DNA of 64,000 nt from Petrolisthes cinctipes (Eukaryota > Arthropoda > Malacostraca > Decapoda > Porcellanidae), in contig JAWQEG010000135.1 of the NCBI GenBank assembly GCA_033782935.1, forward strand, positions 2,110,501-2,174,500. The letters are read 5' to 3'. Of the stretch, positions 45,801-57,509 are shown piece by piece. The notes beneath the pieces are model-generated. The model saw only the letters and a list, made by a program, of their open reading frames with translations. It ran no database searches and was not told where the DNA came from. The translations under genes and the position numbers were made by a program. Numbering within the stretch: position 1 is the stretch's first letter; each line of letters begins with the position of its first letter.

Positions 45801-47825
45801 AATTTGAGATATAAACGGGTACAGAAGATACATGCACATATTGACTTTGGGCACCAAAAATATCGATTTTCAGCATGTTTTGGGCCTGAATTTTGAAAAT
45901 ACTCTAACACGGAGTAGGCATGTACAGATCGCTTCTGGGACCCCAAAATATCGAATTTTCGGTGTTTAGGGCCAGAATTTGAGATATAAACGGGTACAGA
46001 AGATGCATGCACATATCGACTTTTGGGCACCTAAAAGATCGATTTTCAGTATGTTTTTGGCCTGTATTTTGAAAATACTCTAACACGGAGTAGGCATGTA
46101 CAGATACCTTCTGGGACCTCTAAATATCGAATTTTCGGGTGTTTTGGGACTGAATTTGAGATATCGATTTTTTGGCACCTAAAATGTCGATTTTCAGCAT
46201 GTTTTTAGCCAATATTTTGAAAATATTCTAGCACTGTGTAGGCATGTACAGATTGCTTCTGGGACCCCAAAATATTGAATTTTCGGGTGTTTTGAGCCTG
46301 AATTTGAGATATAAACGGGTACTGAAGATGCATGCACATATCGACTTTTGTGCACCTAAAAGATCGATTTTCAGTATGTTTTGAGCATGTATTTTGAAAA
46401 TACTCTAACACGGAGTAGGCATGTACAGATCGCTTCTGGGACCCCTAAATATCGAATTTTCGGGTGTTTTGGGACTGAATTTGAGATATCGACTTTTTGG
46501 CACCTAAAAGATCGATTTTTAGCATGTTTTTAGCCTATATTTTGAAAATATTCTAGCACTGTACAGATTGCTTCTGGGACCCCAAAATATTGAATTTTCG
46601 GGTGTTTTGAGCCTGAATTTGAGATATAAACGGGTACAGAAGATGCATGCACATATCGACTTTTGGGCACCTAAAAGATCGATTTTCAGTATGTTTTTGG
46701 CCTGTATTTTGAAAATACTCTAACACGGAGTAGGCATGTACAGATACCTTCTGGGACCTCTAAATATCGAATTTTCGGGTGTTTTGGGACTGAATTTGAG
46801 ATATCGATTTTTTGGCACCTAAAATGTCGATTTTTAGCATGTTTTTAGCCTATATTTTGAAAATATTCTAGCACTGTGTAGGCATGTACAGATTGCTTCT
46901 GGGACCCCAAAATATTGAATTTTCGGGTGTTCTGAGCCTGAATTTGAGATATAAACGGGTACATAAGATACATGCACATATTGACTTTGGGCATCTAAAA
47001 TATCGATTTTCAGCATGTTTTGGGCCTGTATTTTGAAAATACTCTAACACTGAGTAGGCATGTACAGATTGCTTCTGGGACCCCAAAATATTGAATTTTC
47101 GGGTGTTTTGAGCATGAATTTGAGATATAAACGGGTACTGAAGATGGATGCACATATCGACTTTTGTGCACCTAAAAGATCGATTTTCAGTACGTTTTGA
47201 GCATGTATTTTGAAAATACTCTAACACGGAGTAGGCATGTACAGATCGCTTCTGGGACCCCTAAATATCGAATTTTCGGGTGTTTTGGGACTGAATTTGA
47301 GATATCGACTTTTTGGCACCTACAAGATCGATTTTTAGCATGTTTTTAGCCTATATTTTGAAAATATTCTAGCACTGTACAGATTGCTTCTGGGACCCCA
47401 AAATATTGAATTTTCGGGTGTTTTGAGCCTGAATTTGAGATATAAACGGGTACAGAAGATACATGCACATATTGACTTTGGGCACCAAAAATATCGATTT
47501 TCAGCATGTTTTGGGCCTGAATTTTGAAAATACTCTAACACGGAGTAGGCATGTACAGATTGCTTCTGGGACCCCAAAATACTGAATTTTCGGGTGTTTT
47601 GACCATGAATTTGAGATATAAACGGGTACAGAAGATACATACACATATCGACTTTTGTGCACCTAAAAGATCGATTTTCAGTATGTTTTGAGCATGTATT
47701 TTGAAAATGCTCTAACACGGAGTAGGCATGTACAGATCGCTTCTGGGACCCCTAAATATCGAATTTTCGGGTGTTTTGGGACTGAATTTGAGATATCGAC
47801 TTTTTGGCACCTAAAATATCGATTT
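42884..47825 (+). repeat. Superblock Q, copy 1 (4,942-bp spacing)
   Basis: Anchors lie at 42884, 43385, 43886, 44377, 44878, 45193, 45694, 46194, 46519, 46834 and 47335. Markers are actttggtcacc (about 43034), gatcacttctggg (about 43118), gcaagtacagatacc (about 43286), catgtactgatcgc (about 44604) and tttttttgcaag (about 44875). From 42884 to about 45380 it is colinear with 47826-50322. From 45193 to about 46530 it is colinear with 51127-52465 (offset 5,934). Confidence 0.84.
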
Positions 47826-50373
47826 TTAGCATGTTTTTAGCCTATCTTTTGAAAATATTCTAGCACTGTGTAGGCATGTACAGATTGCTTCTGGGACCCC
47901 AAAATATTGAATTTTCGGGTGTTTTGAGCCTGAATTTGAGATATAAACGGGTACAGAAGATACATGCAAATATTGACTTTGGTCACCAAAAATATCGATT
48001 TTTAGCATGTTTTGGGCCTGAATTTTGAAAATACTCTAACACGGAGTAGGCATGTACAGATCACTTCTGGGACCCCAAAATATCGAATTTTCGGGTTTTT
48101 AGGGCCAGAATTTGAGATATAAACGGGTACAGAAGATGCATGCACATATCGACTTTTGGGCACCTAAAAGATCGATTTTCAGTATGTTTTTGGCATGTAT
48201 TTTGAAAATACTCTAACACTGAGTAGGCAAGTACAGATACCTTCTGGGACCTCTAAATATCGAATTTTCGAGTGTTTTGGGACTGAATTTGAGATATCGA
48301 TTTTTTGGCACCTAAAATGTCGATTTTTAGCATGTTTTTAGCCTATCTTTTGAAAATATTCTAGCACTGTGTAGGCATGTACAGATTGCTTCTGGGACCC
48401 CAAAATATTGAATTTTCGGGTGTTTTGAGCCTGAATTTGAGATATAAACGGGTACAGAAGATACATGCACATATTGACTTTGGGCATCTAAAATATCGAT
48501 TTTCAGCATGTTTTGGGCCTGTATTTTGAAAATACTCTAACACTGAGTAGGCATGTACAGATTGCTTCTGGGACCCCAAAATATTGAATTTTCGGGTGTT
48601 TTGAGCCTGAATTTGAGATATAAACGGGTACTGAAGATGCATGCACATATCGACTTTTGTGCACGTAAAAGATCGATTTTCAGTATGTTTTGAGCATGTA
48701 TTTTGAAAATACTCTAACACGGAGTAGGCATGTACAGATCGCTTCTGGGACCCCTAAATATCGAATTTTCGGGTGTTTTGGGACTGAATTTGAGATATCG
48801 ACTTTTTGGCACCTAAAAGATCGATTTTTAGCATGTTTTTAGCCTATGTTTTGAAAATATTCTAGCACTGTACAGATTGCTTCTGGGACCCCAAAATATT
48901 GAATTTTCGGGTGTTTTGAGCCTGAATTTGAGATATAAACGGGTACAGAAGATACATGCACATATTGACTTTGGGCACCAAAAATATCGATTTTCAGCAT
49001 GTTTTGGGCCTGTATTTTGAAAATACTCTAACACGGAGTAGGCATGTACAAATCGCTTCTGGGACCCCAAAATATCGAATTTTCGGGTGTTTAGGGCCAG
49101 AATTTGAGATATAAACGGGTACAGAAGATGAATGCACATATCGACTTTTGGGCACCTAAAAGATCGATTTTCAGTATGTTTTTGGCTTGTATTTTGAAAA
49201 TACTCTAACACGGAGTAGGCATGTACAGATACCTTCTGGGACCTCTAAATATCGAATTTTCGGGTGTTTTGGGACTGAATTTGAGATATCGATTTTTTGG
49301 CACCTAAAATGTCGATTTTTAGCATGTTTTTAGCCTATATTTTGAAAATATTCTAGCACTGTGTAGGCATGTACAGATTGCTTCTGGGACCCCAAAATAT
49401 TGAATTTTCGGGTGTTTTGAGCCTGAATTTGAGATATAAACGGGTACAGAAGATACATGCACATATTGACTTTGGGCATCTAAAATATCGATTTTCAGCA
49501 TGTTTTGGGCCTGTATTTTGAAAATACTCTAACACGGAGTAGGCATGTACTGATCGCTTCTGGGACCCCAAAATATCGAATTTTCGGGTGTTTAGGGCCA
49601 GAATTTGAGATATAAACGGGTACAGAAGATGCATGCACATATCGACTTTTGGGCACCTAAAAGATCGATTTTCAGTATGTTTTTGGCCTGTATTTTGAAA
49701 ATACTCTAAGACGGAGTAGGCATGTACAGATACCTTCTGGGACCTCTAAATATAGAATTTTCGGGTGTTTTGGGACTGAATTTGAGATATCGACTTTTTG
49801 GCACCTAAAAGATCGATTTTTTGCATGTTTTTAGCCTATATTTTGAAAATATTCTAGCACTGTACAGATTGCTTCTGGGACCCTAAAATATTGAATTTTC
49901 GGGTGTTTTGAGCCTGAATTTGATATATAAACGGGTACAGAAGATGCATGCACATATCGACTTTTGGGCACCTAAAAGATCGATTTTCAGTATGTTTTTG
50001 GCCTGTATTTTGAAAATACTCTAACACGGAGTAGGCATGTACAGATACCTTCTGGGACCCCTAAATATCGAATTTTCGGGTGTTTTAGGACTGAATTTGA
50101 GATATCGATTTTTTGACACCTAAAATGTCGATTTTTAGCATGTTTTTAGCCTATATTTTGAAAATATTCTAGCACTGTGTAGGCATGTACAGATTGCTTC
50201 AGGGACCCCAAAATATTGAATTTTCGGGTGTTTTGAGCCTGAATTTGAGATATAAACGGGTACAGAAGATACATGCACATATTGACTTTGGGCATCTAAA
50301 ATATCGATTTTCAGCATGTTTTGGGCCTGAATTTTGAAAATACTCTAACACGGAGTAGGCATGTACAGATCGC
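47826..50373 (+). repeat. Superblock Q, copy 2
   Basis: Anchors at 47826, 48327, 48828, 49319, 49820 and 50135 are each 4,942 bp after copy 1. Compared with copy 1 it has ttcgagtgttttggg (about 48268) and ctatcttttgaaaa (about 47841, 48344), shared with the copies at 54.4 and 59.2 kb. At about 50322 it jumps to sequence equivalent to 45883, lacking 501 bp that copy 1 has. The 48-50.5 kb part is also colinear with 59-61.4 kb at offset 10,883. Confidence 0.84.
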
Positions 50374-50549
50374 TTCTGGGACCCCAAAATATCGAATTTT
50401 CGGTGTTTAGGGCCAGAATTTGAGATATAAACGGGTACAGAAGATGCATGCACATATCGACTTTTGGGCACCTAAAAGATCGATTTTCAGTATGTTTTTG
50501 GCCTGTATTTTGAAAATATTCTAGCACTGTGTAGGCATGTACAGATTGC
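50374..50549 (+). repeat. Hybrid C/A monomer at an exact 148-bp deletion
   Basis: The monomer starts as C (gatgcatgcacatatcgac, cagtatgtttttggcctg) and ends as A (aaaatattctagcactgtg). The switch falls within about 50506-50518, inside the dyad, leaving the mismatched gtattttgaaaatat. Relative to the related copies at 45.9-46.3 kb and 61.2-61.6 kb, one whole 148-bp A monomer is missing: the offset to the 46-kb copy drops from 4,441 to 4,293. The enclosing unit, 50135-50811, is 677 bp. Confidence 0.86.
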
Positions 50550-52726
50550 TTCTGGGACCCCAAAATATTGAATTTTCGGGTGTTTTGAGCCTGAATTTGA
50601 GATATAAACGGGTACTGAAGATGCATGCACATATCGACTTTTGTGCACCTAAAAGATCGATTTTCAGTATGTTTTGAGCATGTATTTTGAAAATACTCTA
50701 ACACGGAGTAGGCATGTACAGATCGCTTCTGGGACCCCTAAATATCGAATTTTCGGGTGTTTTGGGACTGAATTTGAGATATCGACTTTTTGGCACCTAA
50801 AAGATCGATTTTTAGCATGTTTTTAGCCTATATTTTGAAAATATTCTAGCACTGTACAGATTGCTTCTGGGACCCCAAAATATTGAATTTTCGGGTGTTT
50901 TGAGCCTGAATTTGAGATATAAACGGGTACAGAAGATGCATGCACATATCGACTTTTGGGCACCTAAAAGATCGATTTTCAGTATGTTTTTGGCCTGTAT
51001 TTTGAAAATACTCTAACACGGAGTAGGCATGTACAGATACCTTCTGGGACCTCTAAATATCGAATTTTCGGGTGTTTTGGGACTGAATTTGAGATATCGA
51101 TTTTTTGGCACCTAAAATGTCGATTTTTAGCATGTTTTTAGCCTATATTTTGAAAATATTCTAGCACTGTGTAGGCATGTACAGATTGCTTCAGGGACCC
51201 CAAAATATTGAATTTTCGGGTGTTTTGAGCCTGAATTTGAGATATAAACGGGTACAGAAGATACATGCACATATTGACTTTGGGCATCTAAAATATCGAT
51301 TTTCAGCATGTTTTGGGCCTGTATTTTGAAAATACTCTAACACTGAGTAGGCATGTACAGATTGCTTCTGGGACCCCAAAATATCGAATTTTCGGGTGTT
51401 TTGAGCCTGAATTTGAGATATAAACGGGTACTGAAGATGCATGCACATATCGACTTTTGTGCACCTAAAAGATCGATTTTCATTATGTTTTAAGCATGTA
51501 TTTTGAAAATACTCTAACACGGAGTAGGCATGTACAGATCGCTTCTGGGACCCCTAAATATCGAATTTTCGGGTGTTTTGGGACTGAATTTGAGATATCG
51601 ACTTTTTGACACCTAAAAGATCGATTTTTAGCATGTTTTTAGCCTATATTTTGAAAATATTCTAGCACTGAGTTGGCATGTACAGATTGCTTCTGGGACC
51701 CCAAAATATTGAATTTTCGGGTGTTTTGAGCCTGAATTTGAGATATAAACGGGTACAGAAGATACATGCACATATTGACTTTGGGCACCAAAAATATCGA
51801 TTTTCAGCATGTTTTGGGCCTGAATTTTGAAAATACTCTAACACGGAGTAGGCATGTACAGATCGCTTCTGGGACCCCAAAATATCGAATTTTCGGTGTT
51901 TAGGGCCAGAATTTGAGATATAAACGGGTACAGAAGATGCATGCACATATCGACTTTTGGGCACGTAAAAGATCGATTTTCAGTATGTTTTTGGCCTGTA
52001 TTTTGAAAATACTCTAACACGGAGTAGGCATGTACAGATACCTTCTGGGACCTCTAAATATCGAATTTTCGGGTGTTTTGGGACTGAATTTCAGATATCG
52101 ATTTTTTGGCACCTAAAATGTCGATTTTCAGCATGTTTTTAGCCAATATTTTGAAAATATTCTAGCACTGTGTAGGCATGTACAGATTGCTTCTGGGACC
52201 CCAAAATATTGAATTTTCGGGTGTTTTGAGCCTGAATTTGAGATATAAACGGGTACTGAAGATGCATGCACATATCGACTTTTGTGCACCTAAAAGATCG
52301 ATTTTCAGTATGTTTTGAGCATGTATTTTGAAAATACTCTAACACGAAGTAGGCATGTACAGATCGCTTCTGGGACCCCTAAATATCGAATTTTCGGGTG
52401 TTTTGGGACTGAATTTGAGATATCGACTTTTTGGCACCTAAAAGATCGATTTTTAGCATGTTTTTAGCCTATATTTTGAAAATATTGTAGCACTTTACAG
52501 ATTGCTTCTGGGACCCCAAAATATTGAATTTTCGGGTGTTTTGAGCCTGAATTTGAGATATAAACGGGTACAGAAGATACATGCACATATTGACTTTGGG
52601 CATCTAAAATATCGATTTTCAGCATGTTTTGGGCCTGTATTTTGAAAATACTCTAACACGGAGTAGGCATGTACTGATCGCTTCTGGGACCCCAAAATAT
52701 CGAATTTTCGGGTGTTTAGGGCCTGA
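50550..52726 (+). repeat. HOR tract, copy of 45.2-46.5 kb
   Basis: Anchors lie at 50812, 51127, 51628, 52128 and 52453; lengths are 315, 501, 500, 325 and 491. Anchors 51127, 51628, 52128 and 52453 are 5,934 bp after 45193, 45694, 46194 and 46519. Shared markers are gcttcagggacc (about 51189), gttttaagcatg (about 51487), ttcggtgtttagg (about 51893) and gccaatattttg (about 52143). Private changes are cagagttggcatg-like gagttggcatg (about 51670) and aatattgtagcactttac (about 52482). Confidence 0.83.
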
Positions 52727-54580
52727 ATTTGAGATATAAACGGGTACTGAAGATGCATGCACATATCGACTTTTGTGCACCTAAAAGATCGATTTTCAGT
52801 ATGTTTTGAGCATGTATTTTGAAAATACTCTAACACGGAGTAGGCATGTACAGATCGCTTCTGGGACCCCTAAATATCGAATTTTCGGGTGTTTTGGAAC
52901 TGAATTTGAGATATCGACTTTTTGGCACCTAAAAGATCGATTTTTAGCATGTTTTTAGCCTATATTTTGAAAATATTCTAGCACTGTACAGATTGCTTCT
53001 GGGACCCCAAAATATTGAATTTTCGGGTGTTTTGAGCCTGAATTTGAGATATAAACGGGTACAGAAGATGCATGCACATATCGACTTTTGGGCACCTAAA
53101 AGATCGATTTTCAGTATGTTTTTGGCCTGTATTTTGAAAATACTCTAACACGGAGTAGGCATGTACAGATACCTTCTGGGACCTCTAATTATCGAATTTT
53201 CGGGTGTTTTGGGACTGAATTTGAGATATCGATTTTTTGGCACCTAAAATGTCGATTTTTAGCATGTTTTTAGCCTATATTTTGAAAATATTCTAGCACT
53301 GTGTAGGCATGTACAGATTGCTTCTGGGACCCCAAAATATTGAATTTTCGGGTGTTCTGAGCCTAAATTTGAGATATAAACGGGTACAGAAGATACATGC
53401 ACATATTGACTTTGGGCATCTAAAATATCGATTTTCAGCATGTTTTGGGCCTGTATTTTGAATATACTCTAACACTGAGTAGGCATGTACAGATTGCTTC
53501 TGGGACCCCAAAATATTGAATTTTCGGGTGTTTTGAGCCTGAATTTGAGATATAAACGGGTACTGAAGATGCATTCACATATCGACTTTTGTGCACCTAA
53601 AAGATCGATTTTCAGTATGTTTTGAGCATGTATTTTGAAAATACTCTAACACGGAGTAGGCATGTACAGATACCTTCTGGGACCCCTAAATATCGAATTT
53701 TCGGGTGTTTTGGGACTGAATTTGAGATATCGACTTTTTGGCACCTAAAAGATCGATTTTTAGCATGTTTTTAGCCTATATTTTGAAAATATTCTAGCAC
53801 TGTACAGATTGCTTCAGGGACCCCAAAATATTGAATTTTCGGGTGTTTTGAGCCTGAATTTGAGATATAAACGGGTATAGAAGATACATGCACATATTGA
53901 CTTTGGGCATTTAAAATATCGATTTTCAGCATGTTTTGGGCCTGTAATTTGAAAATACTCTAACACTGAGTAGGCATGTACAGATTGCTTCTGGGACCCC
54001 AAAAAATTGAATTTTCGGGTGTTTTGAGCCTGAATTTGAGATATAAACGGGTACAGAAGATACATGCAAATATTGACTTTGGTCACCAAAAATATCGATT
54101 TTTAGCATGTTTTGGGCCTGAATTTTGAAAATACTCTAACACGGAGTAGGCATGTACAGATCACTTCTGGGACCCCAAAATATCGAATTTTCGGGTTTTT
54201 AGGGCCAGAATTTGAGATATAAACGGATACAGAAGATGCATGCACATATCGACTTTTGGGCACCTAAAAGATCGATTTTCAGTATGTTTTTGGCATGTAT
54301 TTTGAAAATACTCTAACACGGAGTAGGCAAGTACAGATACCTTCTGGGACCTCTAAATATCGAATTTTCGAGTGTTTTGGGACTGAATTTGAGATATCGA
54401 TTTTTTGGCACCTAAAATGTCGATTTTTAGCATGTTTTTAGCCTATCTTTTGAAAATATTCTAGCACTGTGTAGGCATGTACAGATTGCTTCTGGGACCC
54501 CAAAATATTGAATTTTCGGGTGTTTTGAGCCTGAATTTGAGATATAAACGGGTACAGAAGATACATGCACATATTGACTT
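52727..54580 (+). repeat. Superblock R, copy 1
   Basis: Anchors at 52944, 53259, 53760 and 54427 recur 4,783 bp later at 57727, 58042, 58543 and 59210. Markers are ttttggaactg (about 52894), cctctaattatcg (about 53184), gtgttctgagcctaaattt (about 53353), gaatatactc (about 53460), gatgcattcacat (about 53569), gggcatttaaaat (about 53905) and ccccaaaaaattg (about 53998). Just before 54580 the unit lacks 491 bp that copy 2 retains. Confidence 0.85.
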
Positions 54581-57509
54581 TGGGCACCAAAAATATCGAT
54601 TTTCAGCATGTTTTGGGCCTGTATTTTGAAAATACTCTAACACGGAGTAGGCATGTACAAATCGCTTCTGGGACCCCAAAATATCGAATTTTCGGGTGTT
54701 TAGGGCCAGAATTTGAGATATAAACGGGTACAGAAGATGCATGCACATATCGACTTTTGGGCACCTAAAAGATCGATTTTCAGTATGTTTTTGGCTTGTA
54801 TTTTGAAAATACTCTAACACGGAGTAGGCATGTACAGATACCTTCTGGGACCTCTAAATATCGAATTTTCGGGTGTTTTGGGACTGAATTTGAGATATCG
54901 ATTTTTTGGCACCTAAAATGTCGATTTTTAGCATGTTTTTAGCCTATATTTTGAAAATATTCTAGCACTGTGTAGGCATGTACAGATTGCTTCTGGGACC
55001 CCAAAATATTGAATTTTCGGGTGTTTTGAGCCTGAATTTGAGATATAAACGGGTACAGAAGATACATGCACATATTGACTTTGGGCATCTAAAATATCGA
55101 TTTTCAGCATGTTTTGGGCCTGTATTTTGAAAATACTCTAACACGGAGTAGGCATGTACTGATCGCTTCTGGGACCCCAAAATATCGAATTTTCGGGTGT
55201 TTAGGGCCAGAATTTGAGATATAAACGGGTACAGAAGATGCATGCACATATCGACTTTTGGGTACCTAAAAGATCGATTTTCAGTATGTTTTTGGCCTGT
55301 ATTTTGAAAATACTCTAAGACGGAGTAGGCATGTACAGATACCTTCTGGGACCTCTAAATATCGAATTTTCGGGTGTTTTGGGACTGAATTTGAGATATC
55401 GACTTTTTGTCACCTAAAAGATCGATTTTTTGCATGTTTTTAGCCTATATTTTGAAAATATTCTAGCACTGTACAGATTGCTTCTGGGACCCCAAAATAT
55501 TGAATTTTCGGGTGTTTTGAGCCTGAATTTGATATATAAACGGGTACAGAAGATGCATGCACATATCGACTTTTGGGCACCTAAAAGATCGATTTTCAGT
55601 ATGTTTTTGGCCTGTATTTTGAAAATACTCTAACACGGAGTAGGCATGTACAGATACCTTCTGGGACCATTAAATATCGAATTTTCGGGTGTTTTGGGAC
55701 TGAATTTGAGATATCGATTTTTTGACACCTAAAATGTCGATTTTTAGCATGTTTTTAGCCTATATTTTGAAAATATTCTAGCACTGTGTAGGCATGTACA
55801 GATTGCTTCTGGGACCCCAAAATATTGAATTTTCTGGTGTTCTGAGCCTAAATTTGAGATATAAACGGGTACAGAAGATACATGCACATATTGACTTTGG
55901 GCATCTAAAATATCGATTTTCAGCATGTTTTGGGCCTGAATTTTGAAAATACTCTAACACGGAGTAGGCATGTACAGATCGCTTCTGGGACCCCAAAATA
56001 TCGAATTTTCGGTGTTTAGGGACAGAATTTGAGATATAAACGGGTACTGAAGATGCATTCACATATCGACTTTTGTGCACCTAAAAGATCGATTTTCAGT
56101 ATGTTTTGAGCATGTATTTTGAAAATACTCTAACACGGAGTAGGCATGTACAGATACCTTCTGGGACCCCTAAATATCGAATTTTCGGGTATTTTGGGAC
56201 TGAATTTGAGATATCGACTTTTTGGCACCTAAAAGATCGATTTTTAGCATGTTTTTAGCCTATATTTTGAAAATATTCTAGCACTGTACAGATTGCTTCT
56301 GGGACCCCAAAATATTGAATTTTCGGGTGTTTTGAGCCTGAATTTGAGATATAAACGGGTATAGAAGATACATGCACATATTGACTTTGGGCATTTAAAA
56401 TATCGATTTTCAGCATGTTTTGGGCCTGTAATTTGAAAATACTCTAACACTGAGTAGGCATGTACAGATTGCTTCTGGGACCCCAAAATATTGAATTTTC
56501 GGGTGTTCTGAGCCTAAATTTGAGATATAAACGGGTACAGAAGATACATGCACATATTGGCTTTGGGCATCTAAAATATCGATTTTCAGCATGTTTTTTG
56601 CCTGTATTTTGAAAATACTCTAACACTGAGTAGGCATGTACAGATTGCTTCTGGGACCCCAAAATATCGAATTTTCGGGTGTTTTGAGCCTGAATTTGAG
56701 ATATAAACGGGTACTGAAGATGCATGCACATATCGACTTTTGGGCACCTAAAAGATCGATTTTCAGTATGTTTTTGGCTTGTATTTTGAAAATACTCTAA
56801 CACGGAGTAAGCATGTACAGATACCTTCTGGGACCTCTAAATATCGAATTTTCGGGTGTTTTGGGACTGAATTTGAGATATCGATTTTTTGGCACCTAAA
56901 ATGTCGATTTTTAGCATGTTTTTAGCCTATATTTTGAAAATATTCTAGCACTGTGTAGGCATGTACAGATTGCTTCTGGGACCCCAAAATATTGAATTTT
57001 CGGGTGTTTTGAGCCTGAATTTGAGATATAAACGGGTACAGAAGATACATGCACATATTGACTTTGGGCATCTAAAATATTGATTTTCAGCATGTTTTGG
57101 GCCTGTATTTTGAAAATACTCTAACACGGAGTAGGCATGTACTGATCGCTTCTGGGACCCCAAAATATCGAATTTTCGGGTGTTTAGGGCCAGAATTTGA
57201 GATATAAACGGGTACAGAAGATGCATGCACATATCGACTTTTGGGCACCTAAAAGATCGATTTTCAGTATGTTTTTGGCCTGTATTTTGAAAATACTCTA
57301 AGACGGAGTAGGCATGTACAGATACCTTCTGGGACCTCTAAATATCGAATTTTCGGGTGTTTTGGGACTGAATTTGAGATATCGACTTTTTGGCACCTAA
57401 AAGATCGATTTTTTGCATGTTTTTAGCCTATATTTTGAAAATATTCTAGCACTGTACAGATTGCTTCTGGGACCTTAAAATATTGAATTTTCGGGTGTTT
57501 TGAGCCTGA
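54581..57509 (+). repeat. HOR tract, mosaic of the Q and R families
   Basis: Anchors lie at 54928, 55429, 55744, 56244, 56911 and 57412; lengths are 501, 315, 500, 667, 501 and 315. About 54581-56000 is colinear with 59855-61270 (offset 5,274). The A monomers at 55429 and 57412 have the tttttttgcatg anchor variant. The part 55.8-56.8 kb mixes R markers (gtgttctgagcctaaattt, gatgcattcacat, gggcatttaaaat) with Q markers (ttcggtgtttagggacag), as expected of a recombinant copy. Confidence 0.8.
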
